Part shown: in pieces, positions 16,829 through 26,596 of the stretch | Position numbering within the stretch: the stretch's first letter is position 1 | How the letters are laid out: every line of letters begins with the position of its first letter | From: Kaistia algarum | Lineage (GTDB): Bacteria > Pseudomonadota > Alphaproteobacteria > Rhizobiales > Kaistiaceae | DNA length: 64,000 nucleotides | Direction of reading: 5' to 3' | Assembly (NCBI RefSeq): GCF_026343945.1 | Contig: NZ_JAPKNJ010000001.1 | Location: 744,001 to 808,000 of the forward strand | Position numbers and translations under genes: made by a program | Notes under the pieces: model-generated | Seen by the model: only the letters and a program-made list of their open reading frames with translations | The model's database searches: none | Told to the model about the DNA's origin: nothing

Positions 16829-18916
16829 ATGCATCTTGCCGCTGACGGCATCCAGACCCGGCAGCTTCGCCCGCCGATCCCCAGGAGCAGCCCGGCGTAC
16901 AAGCCGCACATTGACGGGCTTAGAGCCATCTCGATCGCCGCGGTGCTCGGCTTTCATGCCGGCGTACCGGGCCTTGGCGGCGGATTTGTCGGCGTCGACA
17001 TCTTCTTCGTCATCTCGGGCTTCCTGATCATCAATCAGATCGTGGATGCCCTGGAAGACGGGCGCTTCTCGATCTTCGATTTCTATGCACGCCGTGCCCT
17101 ACGCATCCTGCCGCCCTATCTGCTGGTTCTGCTCGTCACGCTCGCCATCGGCCTCGTTCTGATCCGCTCGCCGCGCGATCTCGACAATTTCACGGGCTCG
17201 GTCGTCGCAGCCCCGATCTTCCTCACCAACATCTTCTTCCTGAAAAAGAGCGGCTATTTCGATGTCGGCGCCACGGAGCGGCCTTTGCTGCACACATGGT
17301 CGCTTTCGGTCGAGGAACAGTTCTATCTGATCGCGCCGGTGCTGCTCTTCGGTCTCTATTGGCTCGCCCGGCGGCGGAACGGGAGCCTGACGATCCTGTT
17401 GGCGGTCGCCGGCGCGCTGATCGCGGCGGCAAGCCTTGTCGGCGCGATCCGCCTGACACCGCCGGACAATCACCCGATCGTCGCCGATCCAAATCCGGCC
17501 TTCTTCCTGACCCAGTGGCGCGCCTGGCAATTCGTGGCCGGCGGAGCGATTGCGCTCGTCGTCGATGCGGTTCGCTGGCGGCCCAGACGGGTCGGATCGA
17601 TGGCAGGCCTTGCCGGCATGGTCCTGCTCGCGCTTTCCATCGGCCTCATCGGGCTCGAATGGCTCGGCGTCCGTATCGGCCTTTATGAGCGCGTGTCGGG
17701 CTATCCGGGCGTCGCCGCCCTGCTGCCGACGCTTGGTGCCTGTCTGGTTATTGGAGGCGGACTTCTAGCGCCGGGCTCGCTGGTGGCCCGCTGGCTGTCG
17801 CTCCGGCCGCTCGTGTTCATCGGCCGCATCTCCTATGCGCTATACCTTTGGCATTGGCCGCTGCTCGTCTTCGCCAAGATGCTGCCGCTCGACCTCTCGG
17901 TACCGTTCGTCCGAGCTATGGCGCTCGGCCTCGCGGTCGGGCTCTCGGTCGCCACGCATTACGCGCTGGAGCGGCCGATCGCGACGTGGCGGCAGCGACC
18001 GCGCCTTCGCACCGATGCCGGATTCGCGTTTCGGATCGTCGGCGCCGGCGTCATCGGCTGCGCCCTGCTCGCTACCCTGGGCGGCTTCGCGGCCGGGATT
18101 GCGCTTTCGCGTGCGAACGAGAACCCGCTCCTTGCCGGCGTCAAGGCGGCGAATGTCCAGGGCGCCGGTTCCTGCCTGGACGCCACTGGACCGAAGGCGG
18201 CGTCCTGCTTCGACGGCAGCCAGCCGATCGGCGTTCTCGTCGGCGATTCGGAGGCCTACGCGCTGCTGCCGCGGATCGATTTCGAGGCAGGGAGAAACGG
18301 GGCGCGCCTCTTCGCCTTTACCGTTCCGGGCTGCAACCCGCTGCATCTTCTCTCGGATCCAGCCTATGCAGCGAAAACGCCTTTCTGTCAGGGGCTTCTA
18401 CCCAAGATGGAGATGATGGCGGATCTGGACGGCAAGGCGGAGTTCGCCATCTTCCAGGCTCTCTGGAACTCGATGCTGGCCCATTCCCAGCCCGGCCAGA
18501 CGGACATTGAGAATGATTTCCGGCAAAGGCTGTCGCGATTGCTGACCACATTCGCCGGAGCGGGCCAGCGCCGCATCCTGATCATCGGACCGATCCCGCA
18601 GCTTCGCGTACCCGACCCCTTTACGTGCGTGGACCTCGCCCGCACGCTTGGCTTGTCGGTCGACCGATGCGGCGTCCCAAGACAGGAGGTCGATGCCGCG
18701 CGTCGCCGGCCGCTCGAAATCCTTAGGGAGGTTGCAGCCGGGCTGCCGAATGCGCGTGTCGTCGACCCGACGGAAATATTCTGTGACGAGCGCATCTGCT
18801 TGCCGAATCAGGATGGCGCCATCGTCTACATGGACCCAGGCCATCTGAACGATCTCGGCGCCAAGCTTCTCTACGACCACTTCCGCTCCGATTTCGAATG
18901 GGCCTTCCGCGGCTGA
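16829..18916 (+). CDS. OafA/YrhL-type O-acyltransferase with C-terminal SGNH domain
   Basis: A 695-residue membrane acyltransferase that transfers acyl groups to surface or secreted glycans. The N-terminal acyltransferase-3 domain (to about residue 390, ten or more helices) has HIDGLRAISI, GVDIFFVISGFLI and the WSLSVEEQFY motif. A periplasmic SGNH-like domain follows, with a GDSEAYALL block and a C-terminal DPGHLND catalytic pair. No clear ribosome site precedes the ATG at 16829. The 260 bases before it, shared with the divergent esterase, hold no motif I can support. Confidence 0.9.
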   Translation: MHLAADGIQTRQLRPPIPRSSPAYKPHIDGLRAISIAAVLGFHAGVPGLGGGFVGVDIFFVISGFLIINQIVDALEDGRFSIFDFYARRALRILPPYLLVLLVTLAIGLVLIRSPRDLDNFTGSVVAAPIFLTNIFFLKKSGYFDVGATERPLLHTWSLSVEEQFYLIAPVLLFGLYWLARRRNGSLTILLAVAGALIAAASLVGAIRLTPPDNHPIVADPNPAFFLTQWRAWQFVAGGAIALVVDAVRWRPRRVGSMAGLAGMVLLALSIGLIGLEWLGVRIGLYERVSGYPGVAALLPTLGACLVIGGGLLAPGSLVARWLSLRPLVFIGRISYALYLWHWPLLVFAKMLPLDLSVPFVRAMALGLAVGLSVATHYALERPIATWRQRPRLRTDAGFAFRIVGAGVIGCALLATLGGFAAGIALSRANENPLLAGVKAANVQGAGSCLDATGPKAASCFDGSQPIGVLVGDSEAYALLPRIDFEAGRNGARLFAFTVPGCNPLHLLSDPAYAAKTPFCQGLLPKMEMMADLDGKAEFAIFQALWNSMLAHSQPGQTDIENDFRQRLSRLLTTFAGAGQRRILIIGPIPQLRVPDPFTCVDLARTLGLSVDRCGVPRQEVDAARRRPLEILREVAAGLPNARVVDPTEIFCDERICLPNQDGAIVYMDPGHLNDLGAKLLYDHFRSDFEWAFRG

Positions 18917-18998
18917 AGCACCGCGCGGAATGGTTCGACGAAGGCCACCTTTTTCGGCTAGCTTTCGCCATCCACAATCAGGTGATGGAGGATCGCCC

Positions 18999-21407
18999 GT
19001 GTCGGAAGCCGAACCCAGCCGGGAAGCCATGCTGGCGGAGTTGGAGCGCAAGGTGCTCTGGCTCGCCGCCTGGACGATCCACAACGCCAATCACCTCCGC
19101 GATGAGCAGGAAGGCATCAAGATCGGTGGCCACCAGGCCTCGTCCGCCTCGCTCGCGACCATCCTGACGGCGCTCTATTTCGGCGTGTTGCGGCCGCAGG
19201 ACCGTGTCGCGGTCAAGCCGCATGCGAGCCCGATCTTCCATGCGATCCAGTATCTTCTCGGCAAGCAGAGCCTGGAGAAGCTTCAAAACTTCCGGGCCTA
19301 CAAGGGCGCGCAGAGCTATCCCTCGCGCACCAAGGACACGGACGACGTCGATTTCTCGACCGGCTCGGTCGGCCTCGGCGTGGCGCAGACGCTCTTCTCC
19401 TCTCTGGTGCAGGACTATGTCCGCGCCCACGGCTGGGCCAAGGACCGGCCGGAGGGCCGCATGGTCGCGCTGGTCGGTGATGCAGAGATGGACGAGGGCA
19501 ACATCTTCGAGGCCCTGCTCGAAGGCTGGAAGCACGGCCTGCGCAACACCTGGTGGATCGTCGACTACAACCGCCAGAGCCTCGACGCCGTGGTACGCGA
19601 AGGCCTTTGGCAGCGCTTCGAGGCGATCTTCGCCAATTTTGGCTGGGACGTCGTCATCCTGAAATATGGCGTTCTGCTCGAAGCCGCCTTCAAGGAGGAC
19701 GGCGGCGAGCGGCTGCGGGACTGGATCGACAATTGCCCCAACCAGCTCTATTCGGCGCTCTGCTTCCAGGGCGGCGCGGCGTGGCGGAAGCGCCTGCTCG
19801 ACGATCTCGGCGACCAGGGGCCGGTGACGGCGCTGATCGAGCGGCGTTCCGACGCCGAGCTCGCGAAGCTCATGACCAATCTGGCCGGCCATGACCTGCC
19901 GAGCCTGCTGGAGGCGTTCGAGAAGGCCGGGAGCCATGACCGGCCAACCTGCTTCATCGCCTATACGATCAAGGGCTTCGGCCTGCCGCTCGCCGGCCAC
20001 AAGGACAATCACGCCGGGCTGATGACGCCGGCCCAGACCGAAACGCTGCGCGAGGCGATGGGCGTGCGCCCGGGCCAAGAATGGGACCGCTATGAGGGGC
20101 TTGGCGTCGCCCCGGCCGCGCTCGACCGTTTCGTGGCAGAGGTGCCGTTCGCGGCGCGCAAAGCAGGCGAGCCGGCGCCCCATATCGAGGTGCCGGCCAG
20201 ACTCGCCATGCCCGGCCAGCCGGGCAAGCCACTCTCGACGCAGGCCGGCTTCGGCCAGATCCTGAACGAGATCGGGCGCGAGGCGAATGATTTCTCGGAC
20301 CGCATCGTCACGACGTCGCCCGACGTCACCGTCTCGACCAATCTCGGGCCGTGGGTCAACCGGCGCGGCCTGTTCGCGCTCGAAAGCGTCGCCGATCTCT
20401 TCAAGGCCGAGCGCATCCCCTCGACCTTCAACTGGGACTTCTCGCCCAAGGGCCAGCATCTGGAACTCGGCATCGCCGAGATGAACCTGTTCCTGATGCT
20501 GTCGGCGCTGGGGCTCAGCCATGCGATCCATGGCGAGCGGCTGCTTCCGGTCGGCACGCTCTATGATCCGTTCATCTATCGCGGCGCCGATGCGCTCAAT
20601 TATGCCTGCTACCAGGATGCGCGCTTCATCCTCGTTGCGACGCCGTCCGGCGTGACGCTGGCACCGGAGGGCGGGGCGCATCAATCGATCGGCACGCCGT
20701 TGATCGGCATGGCGCAGGACGGGCTCGCCGCCTTCGAGCCGGCGTTCGTTGATGAACTATCGACAATCCTCCGCTTCGCCTTCGACTATATCCAGCGGAA
20801 TGGCGACGGCGATGCCGACGAGCGCACCTGGCTGCGCGACCAGACGGGCGGATCGGTCTATCTGCGCCTCTCGACGCGGCCGATCGAGCAGCCGGGCCGC
20901 ACCATTGACGCGACGCTGGCGCGCGAGATCGTCGACGGCGCCTATTGGCTGCGTGAGCCGGGGCCGAACGCCGAGCTCGTCATCGCCTATCAGGGCGCGG
21001 TGGCGCCCGAGGCGATCGCGGCGACCGGGCTGCTCGCCGAGGACCGGCGCGATATCGGCCTGCTGGCCATCACCTCGGCCGACCGACTGAACGCCGGCTG
21101 GACCGCCGCCGGGCGCGCGCGCGAACGCGGCCTCGTCCATGCGCGCTCGCATGTCGAGCGTCTGTTCGAGAAGCTTCCCGCCCATTGCTCGCTCGTCACG
21201 GTGATCGACGGGCATCCGGCGACGCTGGGCTGGCTCGGCTCGGTCGGAGGACACCGGACGCGTTCATTGGGCGTCGAGCATTTCGGCCAGACCGGTACGA
21301 TCGCGGACCTCTACCGCCATCACGGCATTGACGCTCAGTCGATCGCACGTGCCGCCTCGGCGCTGGCGCCACACCAGCCGGTGCGGCATTTGAAGCCGGC
21401 GTCGTGA
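18999..21407 (+). CDS. AceE-like TPP-dependent E1 / transketolase superfamily enzyme
   Basis: An 802-residue TPP enzyme with the three-domain order of homodimeric pyruvate dehydrogenase E1 (AceE). The TPP and Mg motif is GDAEMDEGNIFEA with downstream DYNRQSLD; the pyrimidine domain begins near TQAGFGQILNEIG. Residues near HASPIFHAIQYLLGKQ match the AceE segment that lines the active site. It is shorter than typical AceE (about 885) and has no E2 or E3 gene beside it, so it may act alone or use another acceptor. The GTG at 18999 is preceded by GGAGG at good spacing. Confidence 0.82.
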   Translation: MSEAEPSREAMLAELERKVLWLAAWTIHNANHLRDEQEGIKIGGHQASSASLATILTALYFGVLRPQDRVAVKPHASPIFHAIQYLLGKQSLEKLQNFRAYKGAQSYPSRTKDTDDVDFSTGSVGLGVAQTLFSSLVQDYVRAHGWAKDRPEGRMVALVGDAEMDEGNIFEALLEGWKHGLRNTWWIVDYNRQSLDAVVREGLWQRFEAIFANFGWDVVILKYGVLLEAAFKEDGGERLRDWIDNCPNQLYSALCFQGGAAWRKRLLDDLGDQGPVTALIERRSDAELAKLMTNLAGHDLPSLLEAFEKAGSHDRPTCFIAYTIKGFGLPLAGHKDNHAGLMTPAQTETLREAMGVRPGQEWDRYEGLGVAPAALDRFVAEVPFAARKAGEPAPHIEVPARLAMPGQPGKPLSTQAGFGQILNEIGREANDFSDRIVTTSPDVTVSTNLGPWVNRRGLFALESVADLFKAERIPSTFNWDFSPKGQHLELGIAEMNLFLMLSALGLSHAIHGERLLPVGTLYDPFIYRGADALNYACYQDARFILVATPSGVTLAPEGGAHQSIGTPLIGMAQDGLAAFEPAFVDELSTILRFAFDYIQRNGDGDADERTWLRDQTGGSVYLRLSTRPIEQPGRTIDATLAREIVDGAYWLREPGPNAELVIAYQGAVAPEAIAATGLLAEDRRDIGLLAITSADRLNAGWTAAGRARERGLVHARSHVERLFEKLPAHCSLVTVIDGHPATLGWLGSVGGHRTRSLGVEHFGQTGTIADLYRHHGIDAQSIARAASALAPHQPVRHLKPAS

Positions 21408-21529
21408 CGTGCATGGCGGCGCATGACGGGCGGATATAGGCTTGGAAGCGGCGCTCGCCGGGCTCTGTTCCCTCGCCCGGAGCGTTGGCTAGAGCGCAGG
21501 GCCTCGACCTCTGCTCCGTGGAGCTTCCC

Positions 21530-23395
21530 ATGTGCCTTGGTTGTCATCCGAGTTTCGTCGCTGCGCTTCGCGAATTATCCACGCCATCGCGCAGACAGGT
21601 GCTGCTGAAGAGCGCCGGGGCTCTGGCAAGTGGGCCGTTTCTCGCCGAGGCGATCATCCGTCCCGCGCGAGCTGATGGCGACTTGAACGAGCAGGTGACG
21701 CGCGGCCTTGAGGCGGCACCTGCGGAGACGACGGTGACGATCCATGTCGCCGGGCGAATTGTGACCATGGAAGCCGCCAATCCGACCGCAGAGGCCGTGG
21801 CCGTCTCAGGCAAGCGCATCGTCGCGATCGGCAGCCTAGACGAGGTAAAGGCGGCGATCGGTGACCAGCCCTTCACGATCGACGAGACATTCAAGGCCAA
21901 GGTCGTAATGCCCGGCTTCATCGATCAACATCTCCACCCCGTCCTCGGCGCGCTGACGTTAGCCGTCGCCGTGATCGCGCCGGAGGACTGGGTGCTTCCG
22001 GGCAAGATCTTCAAGGCTGCCGGCAGCGAGGCCGGCTACCGCGCACGGTTGAAGCAAGCGGAGGCGGAGATCGCCACCCCCTCCGACTGGCTGATCTCCT
22101 GGGGCTATCAGCCGCTGTGGCACGGGCCTCTCGACCGCGCGGTGCTCGACGGCCTGTCTTCGACCCGGCCGATCGCTGTATGGCACCGCTCTTGCCACGA
22201 GTTCTTCTTCAACACCCCCGCGCTCGAAGCGCTCGGCATCACCGAGGCGTCAACCCAAGGCAAGGGTCTCTGGAGCGAGCAGTCCAGTTGGCAGGAAGGC
22301 CATTTCTGGGAAGGCGGCCTCAATCTGATGATGACGCCGTTCCTGAAGGTGCTGATCACGCCCGACCGACTTTCCTTCGGCTTGAGGCAGATGGTCGCCT
22401 ATGAGCATTCCAAGGGAGTGACCGCCTATAACGAGCCCGGCGCGCTCTACACGCCCGACATGTGGAAAGTTTATGAGCAGATCCTCGGCGCTCCCGACAC
22501 GCCGATGTACTCGACCTTCATCGCCGATGGCCGCGGCATTCCCGATCGCGTCGGCATGGACAAGGCGCTGGCCGCCACGGCCGAGCAGATCGCCGTCGCG
22601 CCAGACACCGCCGGCGACAAGCTCATGTTCTTCCCCGGCCAGATCAAACTCTTCGCCGATGGCGCCATCATCTCGCAGCTGATGCAGATGAAGGATGGCT
22701 ATCTCGACGGCCATCAGGGCGCCTGGATCCTGACGCCGGACGAGATCGAGGCGCGCTCCAAGCTCTATTGGGACGCCGGCTATCGGCTGCACATTCACGT
22801 CAATGGCGATCTTGGTCTCGAAGTGGTGCTCGACATGCTGGAGCGGCGCATGCGGGAGAACCCGCAGCCTGACCATCGCAGCGTGATCGTGCATTTCGCC
22901 AATTCCTCGGAGGACCAGGTCGCGCGCATCGCACGGCTCGGCGCCATCGTCAGCGCCAATCCGTATTATCCGGTCGGCTTCGCCGACAAGTTCGGCGCGT
23001 TCGGCCTCGGCCCGGCCCGTGCCGACGTTATGGTGCGCGCCCGCTCGGTCGTCGACCACGGCATCCCGCTCTCCTATCATTCGGACCTGCCGATGGGGCC
23101 GAGCGATCCGCTCTATCTCGCCTGGTGCGGCGTCAACCGCATCACGCCCTCGGGCCGCGTCGCCGGACCGGAACAGCGGGTGAGCGTCGATCAGGCGCTG
23201 CGCGCCATCACCATCGAGGCGGCCTATTCCTGGCGCAAGGAGACGGAGCTCGGTTCGATCGCGCCCGGCAAGATCGCCAATTTCACTGTGCTCGATGCCG
23301 ACCCCTATGCGGTTCCGCCCGAGACGCTGAAGGATGTCCCCATCTGGGGCACCGTCTTCGAGGGCAGGCTCTTTCCGATAGCAGCGCGGGGCTGA
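21530..23395 (+). CDS. Tat-signal metal-dependent amidohydrolase, YtcJ-like
   Basis: A 621-residue amidohydrolase superfamily protein. It has the metal-binding HxH (GFIDQHLHPV), the late HVNGDLGLE and YHSDLPMGPSDP segments, and a C-terminal GKIANFTVLDADP typical of YtcJ-type enzymes. The N-terminus has SRRQVLLKSAGALASGP, a twin-arginine-like signal, so it may be periplasmic. The ATG at 21530 follows GGAG. It is one base from the ATC hydrolase gene (stop TGA then GTG), so the pair is coupled. Substrate unknown; in the thiazoline-to-cysteine pathway the partner enzyme is an N-carbamoyl-cysteine amidohydrolase of a different family. Confidence 0.85.
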   Translation: MCLGCHPSFVAALRELSTPSRRQVLLKSAGALASGPFLAEAIIRPARADGDLNEQVTRGLEAAPAETTVTIHVAGRIVTMEAANPTAEAVAVSGKRIVAIGSLDEVKAAIGDQPFTIDETFKAKVVMPGFIDQHLHPVLGALTLAVAVIAPEDWVLPGKIFKAAGSEAGYRARLKQAEAEIATPSDWLISWGYQPLWHGPLDRAVLDGLSSTRPIAVWHRSCHEFFFNTPALEALGITEASTQGKGLWSEQSSWQEGHFWEGGLNLMMTPFLKVLITPDRLSFGLRQMVAYEHSKGVTAYNEPGALYTPDMWKVYEQILGAPDTPMYSTFIADGRGIPDRVGMDKALAATAEQIAVAPDTAGDKLMFFPGQIKLFADGAIISQLMQMKDGYLDGHQGAWILTPDEIEARSKLYWDAGYRLHIHVNGDLGLEVVLDMLERRMRENPQPDHRSVIVHFANSSEDQVARIARLGAIVSANPYYPVGFADKFGAFGLGPARADVMVRARSVVDHGIPLSYHSDLPMGPSDPLYLAWCGVNRITPSGRVAGPEQRVSVDQALRAITIEAAYSWRKETELGSIAPGKIANFTVLDADPYAVPPETLKDVPIWGTVFEGRLFPIAARG

Positions 23396-23396
23396 T

Positions 23397-23918
23397 GTGA
23401 GCGACTGGCAGAAGAACAACCCGGGCGGCACCGTCGAGGCGGCGATCGACGGGCTCGGCATTCTCGCGCGCCGCCGGATCGAGGCGGAGATCATCAAGCC
23501 GATCTATGAGGAGATGGTCGCCCGCTTCGGCCGCGAGGCCGCGCGGGAAGCGCTGAAGGCCGCCATCACCAGGGCGGCGATCGAATCGGGCAAACGCTTC
23601 GCCGCGGCGCAAAACGGCCCGGTCGACCTCGTCTCCTTCGCCGCGCTGCAGCCGAAATGGCGCCAGGACGACGCGCTCCACATCGAAGTCCTCTCCGAGA
23701 CTCCGGAGCGCTTCGACTATGACGTCACGCGCTGCCGCTATGCCGAGATGTACCATGCGATGGGCCTCGGCGAGATCGGCGACATCCTCTCCTGCCAGCG
23801 CGATGGGACGTTCTGCCAGGGCTACGATCCGCGCATCCAGATGACGCGGACGACCACAATCATGTCGGGCGCCAAACGCTGTGACTTCCGCTACAGTATG
23901 CGGGACGAGGTAGGCTGA
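23397..23918 (+). CDS. L-2-amino-thiazoline-4-carboxylic acid hydrolase family protein
   Basis: A 173-residue protein matching the ATC hydrolase family, which opens the thiazoline ring of 2-amino-thiazoline-4-carboxylate on the way to L-cysteine. The diagnostic segments are RYAEMYHAMGLGEIG, LSCQRDGTF and the terminal GAKRCDFRY; three conserved cysteines are present. It starts with GTG at 23397, directly after the amidohydrolase stop. Many homologues sit beside amidohydrolases and may act on other ring amides, so the exact substrate is uncertain. Confidence 0.85.
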   Translation: MSDWQKNNPGGTVEAAIDGLGILARRRIEAEIIKPIYEEMVARFGREAAREALKAAITRAAIESGKRFAAAQNGPVDLVSFAALQPKWRQDDALHIEVLSETPERFDYDVTRCRYAEMYHAMGLGEIGDILSCQRDGTFCQGYDPRIQMTRTTTIMSGAKRCDFRYSMRDEVG

Positions 23919-23921
23919 GGC

Positions 23922-24848
23922 CTATAGCACGCCAAAGCGAGCAAGCACCGCCGCAGTGCCGACCGTGAGGGTCTCGATGGGCTTCCGGTCAGCCTCGCTG
24001 AGCGCCGCCGCCAGTTGCCGCTCACGGTCGAGACCGATGGCGGGGACGCCACCGAACGGCCCCATGTCGCTCTCGTCCAGCGCCACGCCGCGCCAGCTTG
24101 GCCGCAGCAGGGCTTCGTCGAAGCTGAGATCCAGGAACCGGCAGAGCCGTTCCATCGTGGTGCGACGCTCGGCGAGGAGCGACGAGAAGGTAGCAATCTC
24201 CACCTGGCTCGGCGCCTTCGCAAAAGCGAGCGCCGCGGCCATGTTCACCAACGACCATTTCCGCGCATAGCTGGCCGCATCGAGGCCGGGATGGCGGCGG
24301 CGCATATCGGCGAAGCCGGCCAGCGGATCGCGAACGACGTGAAGGATGCGGGCGTCCGGGAAATCGGCGAACAGGCGGCCCGCGTCGATGATGATGACGG
24401 GGCAATGGCCGAGCACCGGCCTCCAACCGGAAGGGGCCCCGGAAAGGCGAAGGAAGGTTTCGATATAGGCCTCGATGAAGGCAGCCTGCGAGCGATCCGC
24501 TCCGGCGCGCCAGCGTTCGGCGGTCGCGCGCCGCCAGTCATCGAGGGCGACACGGACCGGGTAGTCGCGATGCTTGGCACGGTCCGGATCCGTGAGCACG
24601 GCCTTCAATTCGCGATCCGATATGGCATCGAAGGCAGCCTCCGCCCTGCCCTGCTCCAGAAAGTGCGCGAGGCGCGGCCAGCGGAAACGGCCATGGAACC
24701 AGTCCGGCGACAGGCGATCGACAGCCTCGCCATCGGCACCGAGCAACAACTCGAACGGCCAGATATCGAGGCCCGGATGGCCGTCGAACAGCCGGTGCAG
24801 GAACCCGCCGCCGCTGTCGTTCCAGGCCGAGATCTCGATAAGCCGCAT
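23922..24848 (-). CDS. Sulfotransferase family protein
   Basis: A 308-residue PAPS-dependent sulfotransferase. The 5'-phosphosulfate loop is the N-terminal NDSGGGFLHRLFDGHPG segment and the 3'-phosphate-binding motif is ILHVVRDPLAGFADM. It is the last gene of the nine-gene glycan operon, 8 bases after the transketolase C half, and converges on the ATC hydrolase gene with 3 bases between stops. It likely sulfates the glycan or nucleotide sugar made by this operon. Confidence 0.85.
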   Translation of the reverse strand: MRLIEISAWNDSGGGFLHRLFDGHPGLDIWPFELLLGADGEAVDRLSPDWFHGRFRWPRLAHFLEQGRAEAAFDAISDRELKAVLTDPDRAKHRDYPVRVALDDWRRATAERWRAGADRSQAAFIEAYIETFLRLSGAPSGWRPVLGHCPVIIIDAGRLFADFPDARILHVVRDPLAGFADMRRRHPGLDAASYARKWSLVNMAAALAFAKAPSQVEIATFSSLLAERRTTMERLCRFLDLSFDEALLRPSWRGVALDESDMGPFGGVPAIGLDRERQLAAALSEADRKPIETLTVGTAAVLARFGVL

Positions 24849-24856
24849 CGCCGGCC

Positions 24857-25780
24857 TCAGGCGCCAAGCGCGGCACGGATGCCCGCGGCGATTGACGCAG
24901 CGTCAATGCCGCAATGAGCGCGCATCGCCTCTTGCGAAAGAATGACGCCGCGGGTCGCGCCATCGCCGACGGCGAAAGGCAGCAGCCGGGTGCGCGTACC
25001 GCGCATCGCGAGCAGCGGCGCGATGGTGTCGCGGAGGCCGCCGATCTCGCTGTGCTCCTCGATCGTCGCGACGAGGGCGAATCCGGAAATGGCGTCCAGC
25101 ACCGCCGCCGCGTCGAGCGGCTTCAGTACCGGCACAGACAGCAGCCTTACGCCGATGCCGCCTTCGGCGAGGCGATCCGCCGCCGCTACCGCTTCGGTCA
25201 GGATGCCGCCGGTGCTGAGCAGCACCACGTCATCGCCTTCGCGCATGTGGATCGGCGCGATTGGAGGTACGGCCAAGGGCGCAGCATGAACGACGGGCTC
25301 GCCGGCCCGGCCGAGCCGAATGTATCCGGGCCCCGGAATCTCAGCGAGATGGCGGGTGAGCGCCCGCGTCTCATGCGGATCACCGGGGGCCATAACGCGC
25401 ATTCCCGGCAAAGCCCGCATCACGGCGAAATCCTCGATCGCATGGTGGGTATAGCCTTGCGCGCCATAGGAAAAGCCGCCGCCGACCGCCGCAACCACGA
25501 CATGGGCCTGGTGGTAGCAGACATCGACCCGGATCTGTTCGAGGCAGCGCTGGGTCGGGAAATTGCCGATCGAGTAGACGAACACCTTGAAGCCGGAAAG
25601 CGCGAGCCCCGCCGCGACACCGATCAAATTCTGCTCGGAGACGCCGACATTCACATAGCGATCGGGAAATTCCGCCGCGAAAGGCTCCAGCACCGAGAAG
25701 CCGAGATCGGCGTTCAGCAGGAAGATGTCGTCGTCGCGGCGCGCCGCCTCGATGAGTGTCTCGATGAAGGCGGTCCTCAT
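24857..25780 (-). CDS. Transketolase C-terminal half (pyrimidine-binding subunit)
   Basis: A 307-residue subunit containing the TPP pyrimidine domain and the transketolase C-terminal domain. Typical motifs are the N-terminal FIETLIEAARRDDDIFLLNADLG region, the RYVNVGVSEQNLIGVAAGLA segment with the catalytic Glu, and PGMRVMAPGDPHE. It overlaps the N-half gene by 4 bases (ATGA). Together they form a split transketolase. The position inside a CDP-sugar operon suggests it moves a two-carbon unit onto a sugar nucleotide rather than serving the pentose phosphate route. Confidence 0.9.
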   Translation of the reverse strand: MRTAFIETLIEAARRDDDIFLLNADLGFSVLEPFAAEFPDRYVNVGVSEQNLIGVAAGLALSGFKVFVYSIGNFPTQRCLEQIRVDVCYHQAHVVVAAVGGGFSYGAQGYTHHAIEDFAVMRALPGMRVMAPGDPHETRALTRHLAEIPGPGYIRLGRAGEPVVHAAPLAVPPIAPIHMREGDDVVLLSTGGILTEAVAAADRLAEGGIGVRLLSVPVLKPLDAAAVLDAISGFALVATIEEHSEIGGLRDTIAPLLAMRGTRTRLLPFAVGDGATRGVILSQEAMRAHCGIDAASIAAGIRAALGA

Positions 25781-26595
25781 CCGACGGCCTCCACCTCGGC
25801 GATGGCGGCGACCAGCTGCTCCGGAGAGGGAGGGCGATAATGCCAGAGCAGATCATTCTCCATGAAGGAGACGCCCTTGCCCTTCACGGTATGGGCTAGA
25901 ATCGCGATCGGGCGCTCCGAAGGCTCGGGGCGCTTCAGCGCATCATGGATCGCCGCGTGATCGTGCCCGTCGATCTCGCGTACCGCCCAGCCGAAGGCGC
26001 GCCATTTGTCGGCGAAGGGTTCCAGCGCCAGCACATCCTCGACGCGGCCGAAGCTTTGGATCTTGTTGTAGTCGATGATCGCAACGAGGTTGGAAAGCCG
26101 ATTGTGAGGCGCGAACAGGGCCGCCTCCCAGGTCGATCCTTCGTCGCATTCGCCGTCGCTCAAAAGCGCGAAAGCCCGCATAGGCCGCTTTTTCCGCAGC
26201 CCCGCGAGCGCGAAGCCGGCGGCAATCGACAGGCCGTGGCCGAGCGATCCGGACGACACCTCGACGCCGGGATTGCCCGAATGCGTCACATGGCCGGAAA
26301 GCGGCTGCCCGTCCCGGCCATAGCCCTCCAGCCGCTCGATCGGAAAATAGCCGCTCTCGGCCAACACCGCATAGACGATTGCGGCGGCATGGCCCTTGGA
26401 GACGACGACGCGGTCGCGATCGGGCCAGCCCGGCTCGTCGGGGCGAAAGCGGAGGACACCGCCATAGAGCACGGCGAGCAGGTCGGCCATGGAAAGGCAG
26501 GAGCCGATATGCGACGACCGCGATGCGGCCACCATGCGGAGGGCGTGGACCCGTAGGCGCCGCGCGAGGGCTGGAGTGGAAGCGGCGATGTCCAT
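25777..26595 (-). CDS. Transketolase N-terminal half (TPP diphosphate-binding subunit)
   Basis: A 272-residue subunit with the TPP/Mg motif SDGECDEGSTWEAA followed by IIDYNK, the SSHIGSCLSMADLL N-terminus and a GHV...GSLGHGLSIAAG stretch. It starts one base after the rfbG stop and overlaps the C-half gene. Split transketolases of this kind recur in sugar-nucleotide clusters. Confidence 0.9.
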   Translation of the reverse strand: MDIAASTPALARRLRVHALRMVAASRSSHIGSCLSMADLLAVLYGGVLRFRPDEPGWPDRDRVVVSKGHAAAIVYAVLAESGYFPIERLEGYGRDGQPLSGHVTHSGNPGVEVSSGSLGHGLSIAAGFALAGLRKKRPMRAFALLSDGECDEGSTWEAALFAPHNRLSNLVAIIDYNKIQSFGRVEDVLALEPFADKWRAFGWAVREIDGHDHAAIHDALKRPEPSERPIAILAHTVKGKGVSFMENDLLWHYRPPSPEQLVAAIAEVEAVG

Positions 26596-26596
26596 G

